Origin: Clavaria fumosa
Taxonomy: Eukaryota; Basidiomycota; Agaricomycetes; Agaricales; Clavariaceae
Length of the DNA: 64,000 bases
Reading direction: 5' to 3'
Assembly: GCA_951802425.1 (NCBI GenBank)
Contig: OX637801.1
Location: 186,001-250,000, forward strand
Every line of letters starts with the position of its first letter. Position 1 is the stretch's first letter. Under the pieces are notes generated by a model. That model was given only the letters and a program-made list of their open reading frames with translations, ran no database searches and was not told the origin of the DNA. Shown here piece by piece: positions 10,118 through 20,759 of the stretch. The translations under genes and the position numbers were made by a program.

Positions 10118-10577
10118 TTCGCGACCTTACTTATGTTTCCCTTACCCCTCGCGACCTTAGTAGAACATGCACATGGTCACTTTATGACTAGCTATACCCC
10201 GTACTACTATAGTTCTGTCGCTTGGCAACCTCTGTACTTTTCCTTTTCTGTTATACCCTCTGTACACATGTATATAAGTCTTGCATGTACATACAGTACA
10301 GTAGACTTGATATTGACGCACTTTGGTTTAAGCTTGAGGCTATTACGCCCTTTGAGCTTGGAACCACCACAATTGATAGGTCTTGTCTCACTTGGTGACC
10401 TTGACAATACCAAGACCACTCTGCTTATCTCTAAACTCATCCTCCATGCTTGTACAACTCACGCGCTCTAAGTATTCTCCTTACTTCATCTTGGTATTGA
10501 TTCTTTGAACCCTATAGGTTCTCCCGTCGGTTGGCAAAGTCATTGCCTTCACCGATATACTTCTCAATACTGTCACA

Positions 10578-11160
10578 ACCACTCATGACCTTCTCGACAT
10601 TACCTGTTTCTCCCACCTTGTGTATTTCCCTTTCTACATTTCCTTGGTCAACTTTGTGACCTTCCCAGCATTATCTGTTCCTCTCAACTCATCTTTTCCC
10701 TTCTTTACACTTCATCTACCAACTTCACAACCTTCCTAGCAATCTCTTCTTTCTCCCTACTTGTCTATTTCCATTCTTACACTCTTTCAGACGTCCTCGT
10801 GACTTTCTGGGACCGAGCATTCTCGACTGTGCTCAACAGTTGATTGGTCTTAGTGAGTTTCCAGGACCAGTCACCAACCAGTCGACCTTTGGCATTACTT
10901 ATGAGACAGGACAAGCCCTAACAGGTAGTTAAAACTAATCCACACCCTTGCCATATACCCACAGGTAGTATGTGGGTCCTCCAGTTATCTAATCCATTTT
11001 CAAGCCAGAACTGAGGACAAATGAATATATTTTGTGTATTTTGCAAATTGCAGCTGAACGAAAGGAGCTACAGACATATAGTTTCCAGAATCAGAATCTG
11101 CTGAATTTTAGTTATTTTTTGATATATAATTTGTCTAGTTTGCAAGCCATGCAAAAAAGT
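10578..11160. other. Intergenic, no gene seen
   Basis: Pyrimidine-rich sequence with scattered CATGACC/TTGTGACC words like the neighbouring LTRs, then AT-rich DNA. No supported coding frame or RNA gene. It may be the decayed flank of the outer LTR. Confidence 0.5.
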
Positions 11161-11530
11161 TGAGTCAAAATGGTGTAGAGCCCACCATATTTCCACCTTG
11201 AGTTGATATGGTGTGGAGCCTACCATATTTCCACCTTGAGTCAAAATGGTGTAGAGCCCACCATATTTCCACCTTGAGCCAAAATGGTGTAGAGCCCACC
11301 ATATTTCCACCTTGAGTTGATATGGTGTGGAGCCAACCATATTTCCACCTTGAGTTGATATGGTGTGGAGCCAACCACACCACCTTGAGTCAAAATGGTG
11401 TGGAGCCTACCATATTAGAGCCGAAGATATGGTGAAGTGTACACTATACATGGCCATATGGTGTGGAGCCTACCATATTAGAGCTGAAGATATGGTGGGG
11501 TGTACACTATACATGGCCAATATGGTGTGG
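11161..11530. repeat. 38-bp hairpin minisatellite
   Basis: Six tandem copies of a 38-bp unit (GAGTCAAAATGGTGTAGAG...CCACCTT), the last shortened, run from 11161 to about 11395. Two copies of a related unit of about 60 bp, carrying AGATATGGTG and GTACACTATACATGGCC, follow to 11530. Each unit contains ATGGTG...CACCAT, so each can fold into a small hairpin. The apparent ORFs with WWALHHF-like repeats are products of the array. Confidence 0.9.
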
Positions 11531-11980
11531 GGAAAGGGAAAACAGTCAAATACAGCCGGCTGTACTTTCATTTGGCCCTATTTACATGATAGGTTACACA
11601 GCCAGGCTCGTGCAACCTACCCCCAGAAGGCCTTCCAGGGGTCAACTCCAACCCAAAGCACCATCAGCAAAACCTGGGTTGTCTCCCCAGTTCTAGGGAG
11701 GAATCCATAGGAGTCATAGGAGTCATAGCTGCCATAGGCAGGTCCTCTTCTCACAGGAACTGCCAAGATGGTTGACATCTATGGAGCACTAGGCAGTATA
11801 ATATAGAGGACTCATAGACAACTCATAGACAGCAAGGTCACCACTGCTGCTCTCATTTCCAATGCTGATACCGAAACCAAAATAAATTCTATTCAAAATT
11901 AGTATTGACATTGAGATGAGCTCAAGTAATTACAAATCAAGAACTACATCAGAAAAATATAAAGCAGGTCAATACACTGC
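11531..11980. other. Non-coding spacer
   Basis: Single-copy looking sequence with short GGAGTCATA repeats near 11705 and AACTCATAGACA repeats near 11820. No supported gene. Confidence 0.4.
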
Positions 11981-11984
11981 TGCT

Positions 11985-13995
11985 ACTGCTGGTGCCACTG
12001 CCACTGCCGCTGCTGGTGCTACCGCCACTGCCGCCGCCGCTGCTGGTGCTACCGCCACCGCCGCCGCCGCTGCTGGTGCTACCGCCACCGCCGCCGCCGC
12101 TGCTGGTGCTACCGCCACCGCCGCCGCCGCTGCTGGTGCTACCGCCACCGCCGCCGCCGCTGCTGGTGCTACCGCCACCGCCGCCGCCGCTGCTGGTGCT
12201 ACCGCCACCGCCGCCGCCGCTGCTGGTGCTACCGCCACCGCCGCCGCCGCTGCTGGTGCTACCGCCACCGCCGCCGCCGCTGCTGGTGCTACCGCCACCG
12301 CCGCCGCCGCTGCTGGTGCTACCGCCACCGCCGCCGCCGCCGCCGCCTCTGCCGTCATTGCTGGTACCGCCGCCGCCGCTACCGTCGTCGTCGCTGCGCC
12401 ACCGCCGCTGCTGCTGGTGTCGTTGCCGCTGCGCCGCCGCCGCCGCTGCTGGTGCCGTCGCCGCTGCTGCTGGTGCCGTTGCCGCTGCTGCTGGTACCGC
12501 CGCCGCTACCGTTGTCGTTGCTGCGCCGCCGCCGTTGCTGCTGGTGCCGTTGCCGCTGCTGCTGGTACTGCCGCCGCCGCTACCATTGTCGTCGCTGCGC
12601 CGCCGCTGGTGCTGGTGTTGTCGCCGCCGCTGCTGGTACCGCCGCCGCCGCCGCCGCTGCTGGTGCTGTCGCCGCTGCGCCGCCGCCGCTGCTACTGGTG
12701 TCGTCGCCGCCGCTGCTGGTGCCGTCGCCGCTGCTGCTGGTACCGCCGCCGCCGCTACCGTTGCACCGCCGCCGCTGCTGGTGTCGTCGCCGCTGCCGCT
12801 GCTGGTGCTGTCGCCACTGCGCCGCCGCCGCTGCTACTGGTGTCGTCGCCGCCGCTGCTGCTGGTGCTGTCGCCACTGCGCCGCCGCCGCTGCTACTGGT
12901 GTCGTCGCCGCCGCTGCTGCTGGTGCCGTCGCCGCTGCCCCGCCGCTGCTGCTGGTGCTGTTGCCACTGCGCCGCCACCGCTGCTACTGGTGTCATCGCC
13001 GCTGCTGCTGGTGTCATCGCCGCTGCTGCTGGTGTCGTCGCCGCCGCTGCTGGTGCCGTCGCCGCTGCTGCTGGCACCGCCGCCGCCGCTACCGTTGCAC
13101 CGCTGCCGCCGCTACCGTTGCACCGCCGCCGCTGCTGGTGTCGTCGCCGCTGCCGCTGCTGGTGCTGTCGCCACTGCGCCGCCGCCGCTGCTACTGGTGT
13201 CGTCGCCGCCGCTGCTGCTGGTGCTGTTGCCACTGCGCCGCCACCGCTGCTACTGGTGTCATCGCCGCTGCTGCTGGTGTCATCGCCGCTGCTGCTGGTG
13301 TCGTCGCCGCCGCTGCTGGTGCCGTCGCCGCTGCTGCTGGTACCGCCGCCGCCGCTACCGTTGCACCGCCGCCGCTGCTGCTGGTGCCGTCGCCGCTGCG
13401 CCGCCGCCGGTGCTGGTGCTGTCGCCACTGCGCCGCCGCCGCTGCTACTGGTGCCGTCGCCGCTGCACCGCCGCCGCTGCTGGTGCTGTCGCCACTGCGC
13501 CGCCGCCGCTGCTACTGGTGTCGTCGCCGCCGCTGCTGCTGGTGCCGTCACCGCTGCGCCGCCGCTGCTGCTGGTGCTGTTGCTACTGCGCCGCCACCGC
13601 TGCTACTGGTGTCATCGCCGCTGCTGCTGGTGTCGTCGCCGCCGCTGCTGGTGCCGTCGCCGCTGCTGCTGGTACCGCCGCCGCCGCTACCGTTGCACCG
13701 CCGCCGCTGCTACTGGTGCCGTCGCCGCTGCACCGCCGCCGCTGCTGGTGCTGTCGCCACTGCGCCGCCGCCGCTGCTACTGGTGTCGTCGCCGCTGTGC
13801 CGCTGCCGCTGCTGCTGGTGTCGTCGCCGCCGCCGCTGCTGCTGGTACCACCGCCGCCGCCATCGTTGTTGGCGCCGCCGCTGCTGGTGCCGCCGCCATC
13901 GCTGTTGGCGCCGCCGCCGCTGCTGGTACCACCGCCGCCGCTACCGTCGTCGCTGCTAGTGCCGCCGCTACCGTCGTCGTCGCTGCTTTGCTGCC
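11985..13995. repeat. 2-kb GC-rich triplet array
   Basis: The left part (about 12010-12340) is a nearly perfect 30-bp unit, CTGCTGGTGCTACCGCCACC followed by GCC triplets, in about eleven copies. The rest, to 13995, is a degenerate mix of CCG, CTG, GTC and GTG triplets with larger repeated blocks. Because these triplets contain no stop codon, several frames stay open for 500-700 codons on both strands. The proteins would be pure Ala/Thr, Pro/Leu or Cys/Arg low complexity, and I do not accept them as genes. Confidence 0.95.
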
Positions 13996-14089
13996 ACCGC
14001 TGCCGAACGCACACACGCGCGAATATCTAGAAAAGAAAGGAGCTTCACCAGTAGGGTGGGCAAGAATAGCCTAAGTTCGAGGAAAAGCT

Positions 14090-14570
14090 TCACCAGTGCG
14101 AGGCAAGTAGGCAGCGGTGGGACGCGCGGGTCGCCTCCGATGGAAGTAACTTGTCAGCCGCGTGTGCTAGTGCAAGAAAAGTGGGGACACCAACCCACGT
14201 CAAGGTCTTTCCAGAGGACCCATGCCTGTTCGAGACACGCTTTAGCGTCCTCGGTTCGCTGCTGCGACATGCGTACGCTAGCGAGCGCCTGCAAGGCTTC
14301 CGCATTGCCTGGGTCGGTGTGGAGTGCCGCGTCCAGCAGCCCTCCACAAGTTCGCTCCGCTGAGGAGTCAAAGCTATGACCAGCCGTCTCAGCCTGGCAC
14401 GCGTCGTGTGGCAGAAAGGCAGGGAACGCACCAGAGATCGTACCGCGGATCCATCCAGATCTCGACCATGCCCATGAACGCACGGACGACGTTTTTTCGG
14501 AGCTCCAGCTCTGCATTCTCCGAGTCGCTGTCCATTGCCGCTGCTGCTGCCATCGTCAACCGCAGCTGTC
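14090..14570 (-). pseudogene. ACL4: ACL4-like ribosome-assembly chaperone fragment (TPR)
   Basis: The minus strand encodes LRKNVVRAFMGMVEIWMD in one frame. After a break it gives DPGNAEALQALASVRMSQQR and CLEQAWVLWKDLD in another. This is the order and wording of the TPR region of the dedicated Rpl4 chaperone Acl4. A 49-nt candidate intron follows WKDLD, with LLPSEATRAS after it. The N-terminal repeats and the whole C-terminal half are absent, and no intron I can place restores the frame between the two halves. A truncated relic is the likely state. Confidence 0.6.
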
Positions 14571-14644
14571 GTTACCCTTGCCATTTCCTTATCTGGGGTC
14601 AGCAGAGGGAAAGACAGAGGTCACCTGGGGTCGTTGCCGCCATT

Positions 14645-14700
14645 TTCGTTGTCACACAAAGAGAGAGAGAGAGGGAGAGGAAGAGGAGCAGGGGGGCGTC
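14645..14700. repeat. GA microsatellite
   Basis: Run of AGAG/GGAG dinucleotide repeats. No gene is seen between here and 15100 apart from the tandem repeat at 14857. Confidence 0.8.
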
Positions 14701-14856
14701 AGATCGAGGATGCACTGAAAAGCAAGGTCAGACTTCGAACAAAAGTTCAACATAAGATCATGTGACCTTACATCGAAATTTCTTTTGAAGTCCAATGCAC
14801 TGTCCTCAGTGTCCTTGGCCCAGAAGTTTATAGTAAGAGGGTGTGCTCCATAGATT

Positions 14857-14950
14857 TCAAAGACTCTATAGATTGCAACTTCACTGTCAAAGACTCTATG
14901 GATGGCATCTTCTCTGTCAAGTACTCTATAGATGGCCTGTTCACTATAAG
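14857..14950. repeat. 30-bp tandem repeat
   Basis: Three diverged copies of a unit of about 30 bp (TCAAAGACTCTATAGATTGC...CACTG). The flanking 14760-15000 sequence is AT-rich and non-coding. Confidence 0.75.
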
Positions 14951-15108
14951 AGGCTGTGTGAATCTTTAGCATCTATGACAATACTCAAATTCTATGGACT
15001 GAAATCAGGTTTTGCTGATGACCGCACCTTCAAAGGGTGAGCGAGGGCGCGTGCGCGCGCTACCCTCCCGTCTTTGTGCTGTACTGCGCAGAACTGACAG
15101 CGGTGTGT

Positions 15109-16770
15109 AGGCTGAAGCGCGGCGCGGACGGCCGGTTTGCTGACGAGGACATTGCGGCGATCTTGCAGGATGCGATGGCGAACCAGGCGGGGCAGTACCG
15201 CGCGCGGAGGACGCCGCCTGTTCTCCGCATCGTTGAGATGCTTGGCATCGAGCTGACCCCGAGATCGCGGTATGGCCGCCTCTTCATCACACCTCCTTGT
15301 TTCTACGTATGTTCACATCCTGTTTTCTAGAACGCTGCGCGTCGGCTGTACAAGCACATTGACCGCCTCGAGCTCTACGTTCGTTTTCCTGCATGTGTTT
15401 AGTTCTGGGTTTCGATAGCGCTGATGTTTCTATTCCTTAGTGTTAGACTGGTCTGCAATGCGAGAGCATGGACGTGGCCTCTAAGTTTTTTAATTTCTCC
15501 GCAGCGTGACTGAGCTACATTCCCCTTCTAGCATGCTTTTAAGTGGGTTGTCATTCTGCCATGTGCGGGGTGTCCGGCTAATTCACGTCCCTCCAGGCGG
15601 CGGGCTGCGCTTCTCGTGTGGTTACACCGTACGTCCCCCCCCGCCGAGGCGCCCGCTATGCTCACGCCGCCTCCCTTCCGCAGATGACCAAGGCTGTGCT
15701 CGGTGATGCCATCGCATTGGTCCGCGGCGATAGGTTCAACACGACCTGTTCGTGGTTCCCCCCGTCTTTACCCCATGCCGGCCTGGACTGATGGCACACA
15801 CGTGTACTTGTTCTGCTTCTTTGGCTGTGCCGGCAGCTGCTGTGCTGATGGCGCGGGGCTTCAACGACTGCAAGCGCGATCCGCATAGTGGCGGTTGGGG
15901 AGGAGAGTGTGCGTGTTTCTGACTGGGTCGGGGATACGGTTGCATGGGTACTGAGGAGTACTCTGCTAATCTTAGTGCCCAAATTACTCATGTGCCATCC
16001 GCCGTGCTTCTATCCTTTCGTACATCCTGTGCTTTTCCGGGTCGGCTGACTGACGATGTGAGGGGACTGACTGATGTGGGGCACATTGCGGAACAGCGTG
16101 TACGGCGTGTTCCCGTTCTTCACGCCGGGCAAGATGAAGGATAGACCGACGCGTCTCGGGCTGGCGGAGCGGTACACATTTGACCGCCCGGTGCCAATGC
16201 CGCCACCGGTGGTCCTGCACGACTTCACCGCGATCAACGTCGCGTTCAACGACCCGGTGCGGTTCAAGTCGGCGTACGACATGAAGAAGCTTGGATACGG
16301 GTATGGGTTCATCATTGCGATGGATGCCAGGGTTCAGTACGTTTCTTTTTTTTGCTCGCTGTTGTTTGATATGCGAAAGTACGCGTGGAGCTGATTTTTT
16401 TATCTGATGCTCGCAGACATGATGCAGACAAAGCCATGGTGAGCCTCCCACCTCCACCCCTCCCTCAGTTTCTTTTCGTCATCCGGTTGCTCATAACGGG
16501 ATAAACGTAGGCGTTGCATGCCATGTTCCCATCCAAGGATTCCCTTGCCAACTATGCGAAGTGGTACAAGGAGATGACTATCAAGCAGATCAAGGCGAAG
16601 TCGTGGAAGTAAGTCGCACGCCTCGGGGGCCGTCCGATGTCTTCTTTGCCTATCCCCTTGTCCCCTAACTCGGCGCTACAGGTATGACGGTGTGCCTGGC
16701 ATGTGTGTCGACATCGTCCGCGATGCGGTCTCTACATTGGGCCGCCGACAGACTCGTGAGCCCCTTTCGC
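15109..16770 (+). pseudogene. Ppo-type fatty-acid dioxygenase/P450 fusion, truncated
   Basis: Exons follow the order of fungal psi-producing oxygenases (linoleate 8R-dioxygenase/diol synthase). The dioxygenase C-terminus has GADGRFADEDIAAILQDA and PPVLRIVEMLGIE, then NAARRLYKHIDRLELY (15331), MTKAVLGDAIALVRGDRF (15684), and the linker LMARGFNDCKRDP (about 15845). The P450-like part has SVYGVFPFFTPGKM (16090), FTAINVAFNDPVRFK, HDADKAM, ALHAMFPSKDSL and YDGVPGMCVDIVRDAV. After VDIVRDAV the expected HWAADRL appears in another frame (about 16738), so a few codons plus a frame are lost. The N-terminal heme-peroxidase-like part and the P450 haem-binding C-terminus are missing. In life these enzymes make oxylipin signals. 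Confidence 0.85.
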
Positions 16771-16899
16771 CCTTCGTCCCCGCGCGTTATCGTCGGAGCC
16801 CTGCCATTCTTTCTGCCCTACTCCTTTTCGCCGTCGCCTTATCTTTGCTCCTCTCCAGGGCGGTCCTCTTCTAATCGCCCCGACATCTACCACCTTCGT

Positions 16900-17900
16900 C
16901 GCCTACTCACCGGTCCTACGTCATCCAAAGTGCTCGCGGATGTCGCGTTCCACGTCAGGTGCTCCATTGCCATCTGCCGTCGACTTCCCCTTCCACGTGA
17001 CAGACCCTTCTCCACCCCCCGCAGCGGAGTGGCCCGTCGTTCCGGACATCGGGAACGCGTGGGCCGCAGCGTATCGCAATACCCAGCCAAAAGTGAGCAT
17101 TCTATCCGACCTCACACACACCCTTGTCACGTATGGTTTGCAGTGTCACCGATGTCCTCTCACTCATGTCGACCCTGCAACATTGAGATCGCGAACTGGA
17201 ACCTCAAAGTAAAAGTCAGCGCCGTGACGGGTGTTGGCCTGATGCACGGCCGCTGTGTCGGCAACATCCCCGCCATCGAACGCCAAAACGGGAAAAGCTG
17301 GCCTCGGCTGTGTCTCAAGGTCCATTTTTTTCGGCTCACCTCGGTCATAGTGGCTCTACTCACCTCGCGCTCACCTCCTCTGCGTAGTGGCGATCATCAC
17401 ATGATTCACCTCTTAGCGTGCGCTTCGCGGACTATATGTCACTGTGTTCCCAAGTGGTATCAATGTCACGGCCACGTGAGTCCATCTCACACCCATTCCC
17501 CCCAATTTCTCACATTCCCAAGGTTCAATCACAAGCTAATCCGTCAGTGAGGCCTGTTTATAGGCTTAAGCACCGCGCCAAGGGCATGAACGTTGTGCTG
17601 GGCTCGATGATGAATATGGCGCGCATCGCGGAGGCACGGTGCAACTGGGAGGGCTTCAGTGGAGATCCATTCTTCATGGGCGAGGTAAGCTACGAGACGA
17701 TCCTGGGACTACAGCAAGCGGGCGTACAGGCGTGTGCTAATCATTTGGTTGGCAAGTTTGATTCAGATATTTGCTTTTGTGTAATGAGCAGGATCACCTG
17801 AGGCAGGTCTGTAGCTCGGATATTGACGATCGTACTATGCATGAGGTGTACACACATCCATTCCTCAAGCACCGCAGGCTCTGCCCCCGCTCGTGGGTAA
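16900..17900 (+). pseudogene. GH3 beta-glucosidase fragment
   Basis: Exons match the N-terminal TIM-barrel half of fungal GH3 beta-glucosidases: VPDIGNAWAAAYRNTQPK, then VTGVGLMHGRCVGNIPAI (17225), RFADY...VFPSGINVTAT (17420-17475), AKGMNVVLGSMMNMARIAEA (17578), NWEGFSGDPFFMGEVSYETI and GVQACANHL, and after an intron DIDDRTMHEVYTHPFL. RFADY and VFPSGIN are out of frame because of an extra AT in TATAT at about 17434. The coding sequence stops after THPFL, before the catalytic Asp region (SDW). It directly follows the truncated Ppo gene in the same orientation. Confidence 0.85.
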
Positions 17901-17934
17901 GAGCTCTCCTTTCTCCGAGCCTCCAGCTCCGCTG

Positions 17935-18115
17935 ACGGCGCGTTCCCGCTGTCGCCCCCTCAACGGACTCACGTCCGCTACCTGCCATCGTCGTCCACTG
18001 CTGGCTGCTGCCGCCGCCGTCGTCGACCGCTGCTGGCTGCTGATGCCATCATCGTCCTCGCTGTTGTTGCCGCCGTCGTCTGCTGCCACTGTCGTCGTCG
18101 TCTACTGCTGCCGTC
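17935..18115. repeat. Triplet-rich low-complexity stretch
   Basis: Short CTGCTG, CCGTCGTC and TCATCGTC runs like those at 11985-13995. Not coding as far as I can see. Confidence 0.6.
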
Positions 18116-18119
18116 CTCT

Positions 18120-18645
18120 GGCTTGCCAAGCTCGACGATGCCCATCCTCGGAGCGATAAGAAGTCTGCTGAAGATGTTAAGAATGACGATGATGGTGAAT
18201 GGGATTGATCGTGGCTGTTGTTTCTCTACTTACCGCCTTGTATGTTGTTTCCTCTCTCCGCTTCGTCGTTCCACAGCTAGCTCACGACAAATGCTCTTAC
18301 ATATACAGGATAAGATGATTCAATGCCCCGAGGCGCATCTCGACCGCAAGTCATGCATGGTCTTGTACGCCGAGACGAAGCTGGGTGCGCATGACGCGTC
18401 GATCGTATGCATGGATCAGTCTGGGTGCCTCATACCGTTGTTTGAGCTCTTGCATTTCCTCACGCCGAAGCTGCTCGAGCTGTACGAGCGCGTGACACAG
18501 CGCCGTGACATTGAGGCCACTGGCCTCAAGTTTCTCGAGGAATGCCTGTTCTATGAGTACGAGGTTGTCATGGATGTCGCTATTGGCGAGCACTGGTGCC
18601 AGAGCGAGGAGTGTGGCATGGTCAGCTGTTGTGTGTGCAAATAGC
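18120..18645 (+). CDS. Unrecognised gene fragment
   Basis: An open frame of more than 100 codons reads DKMIQCPEAHLDRKS, YAETKLGAHDASIV, then LLHFLTPKLLELYERVTQRR and ECLFYEYEVV, ending at TAG near 18643. Composition and codon use look genuine. A shorter acidic piece upstream (KKSAEDVKNDDDGEWD) may be a preceding exon, with an intron between about 18208 and 18308. I do not recognise the family. It could be another truncated host gene like its neighbours. Confidence 0.4.
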
Positions 18646-18649
18646 TGGT

Positions 18650-19116
18650 GAGCGTACTTCCCCTGGGAGAGTTTGCGTGTTTCTGATTGAGATGGTGTTA
18701 GGATCATTTGCCCAAGAGCTGAAAAGGTGAGAGTGGCACGGCTGAAATTAATCCTTTTGCATGTCGCTTGTGTCGCTTGGGGGAAGGAACATGGCAGCCA
18801 TGCGGCAAACAACATATGAGTTGCACAGTCATCATGTTATTAGAGTAAGTGGCATTCATCTCAGCAAAGAATCAAGCCAACATGAGGCAGCCAGGCTGTC
18901 AAAGTACCATGACAACAGGTAAGGACATGAGGTTGTTTGCCAAACAATGTGTTTTGGACAATTCTTTGGGACAACTTTTCACCATGATTATCTGAGGCAT
19001 AGCCTTGTTCTTCAGTACAAAACATGGTGAGTGCACAGCATGAATTTGCAGTATGTGATATCATGCCCTTGGAAAGATCCCAAGAAGAGCTTCATCAATT
19101 CCCAAATTGACTACAA
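18650..19116. other. Spacer 3' of the oxygenase gene
   Basis: Single-copy, moderately AT-rich sequence. The minus-strand open stretch 18861-19064 has no recognisable domain. No transposon ends could be identified by eye. Confidence 0.4.
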
Positions 19117-20730
19117 CTATTTCATGGGGACATCAAGCTCATCCTTCATACCAAATGCATCCCACACACTGCTATGGGTGAAGTGAGGAATGCTTATTCT
19201 CTGTCCCTGGTCCCACTCCTCAATCAGGTGCTTGAGGACCCGTCCACGAAGCATTACCATATCACCTGGTTCAAACCGAACGGTGAGCCCAAGCTGAGGC
19301 ATCTTCATTTGACCACCTTTAAATGTCCCCAATGCAATAAGAGTGGCCCAGCCCATTTTGGGATCGTTTTTGTCAATGTGAATTGAGGAGTGTTTGTTGA
19401 AGAGGAATTCCCGCCCTTCCATCAGGAGGATGTCCACTGTTTTGTATGCCTCTACAAAAGCCTCCTTAGCAACTATTCTCCTGTTGAGTTCAAGTAGTTT
19501 TTCATAGAACCATGGGTCCAAGAAACGGATAGCCTCATTGACCTGGTGAGAAAGAGGCTGGAGGTCGCGCATTATTGCACAGGACTTCTTCACCCTGAGT
19601 CCAGTTGTGATGATGTCCCTGCAGGGGACCAGCTTCTCTGGAACCCTCTGTTCAGAATGTCAGATTTTTGTGGTGTACACTTGAGCATGAACAATTCACC
19701 TTGTCCATTCGACCATGCCAGCTTCGTACACAGTCAATTTCTCCTGCAACTTGCCCATCCCGCAGAAGGAATTCCCCAGCACGAAGTGGGTCTTCCTTGT
19801 CAGGATTTCCCACTTTGGGGGGGACACACTCAGCATACTTGAGGAGGATGTCAGTCAATTTAGCCTGTTGGAGGTTAGTATGGAGGTGGAAATAGTTTAA
19901 GATGACTCACAGTAGCTCTCCCACTGAGAGATTTGGGGAGGTAATGAACAAGGTTGATACCATCCTGGCTACAGGCTGTGCGGCAAAGATCATCATGCCA
20001 TATAACCTCAAAAGGTGGATTGGTCTGCTGTAAGCCACGAGCTGCACGCCTGAAATCAAAAAATGTAAAAGTGACTGCAAAAATTAATGAGAAAGCAGGC
20101 TTTGTCAATAACTTGAGAACATACTGGTATTCATTTTAGCTTCTTCAGCTGCTTTCTCCATCAATCTACTAAGATTGGTGAGAAGCTTCTTGTGCTGGGC
20201 CAGTGGCCCACGACTGCGGCTGTTATAGTATGGGTAAGTGCCCAAAAATGATGAGAATTAGACTTACATCCTTTGCCTTTTGACACCTCTGCTATCTGGG
20301 TCTGAGCCAAAGTGTCACAAGATATAGGTAAATGAGTGCTCACTCATCTGAGTTGGAGTCAGAAAGGTCCCCACACCCCAGGAGATGCTCCTCAGCCTGA
20401 CGGTAAATAACAGCAGGTATGGGCTTCATTGGGCTGAAACTCCTGTTAGAGCAGTAGAGAGGATAATAGAAGTTGTCTCACATTCTTGAAGTTTTGTCAG
20501 CACCAATCCTCAGGCGTTTGAGGGCAGCACGCACAGGCATGTCTCCAGCTTTGGGGTCAAATGTTTCAGGGCGCTGACCAGATGTTAGAACATGTCCAAC
20601 ATGGGCAGAAATGGAGTGGGCTTGGTCTCACCATTGGGAGGCCAAGCATCAGATTGCGTCTGTCATGATCCTTCAGGCTAATGGTAGAAGGACATTGGGG
20701 CCCAGAGTGATGAGGTTTATTATCTTGCAT
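19117..20730 (-). CDS. TET/JBP-family 2-oxoglutarate/Fe(II) oxygenase, 8 exons
   Basis: Splicing on the minus strand gives one open frame of about 421 aa with eight exons: 20730-20632, 20573-20482, 20442-20344, 20288-20268, 20219-20125, 20074-19911, 19864-19700 and 19647-19117. All introns are GT-AG, 39-58 nt, and phases agree throughout. The last exon has the oxygenase core: iron ligands in HIDKND, then LGTFKGGQMKMPQLGL, PGDMVMLRGRVLKH with the distal His, and the 2-oxoglutarate Arg in GQRISIPHFTH. This is the pattern of the fungal TET/JBP family, whose characterised members oxidise 5-methylcytosine in DNA. The family is expanded in Agaricomycetes and often travels with KDZ transposons; no KDZ transposase is seen here. 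The start is the last ATG before a GC minisatellite, so true N-terminal exons could lie further upstream. Confidence 0.82.
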
Positions 20731-20759
20731 CAGCAGAGGAGAGTAAGAGCTACTAGACA

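Larger units (their letters stand above)
4104..10577 (+). mobile_element. 3' LTR of the + strand element, split by a nested insertion
   Basis: The LTR starts TGTCAGGACCC after the polypurine tract, runs to 4711, and resumes after the nested element at 10118. The resumed part has a TATA box (TATATAAG, 10271-10278) and an end candidate CTGTCACA near 10577. Without the insert it would be about 1.06 kb. The right end is inferred from the terminal CA only, because no partner LTR lies in the window. Confidence 0.55.

Noticed and set aside
11161..11400. CRISPR-like regular repeats
   Set aside because: Repeats are directly adjacent without unique spacers, and the genome is eukaryotic.
11916..14074. 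Open frames of 540-704 codons
   Set aside because: Products of stop-free CCG/CTG triplets. They are open in several frames and both strands, of single-residue-type composition, and have no domain.
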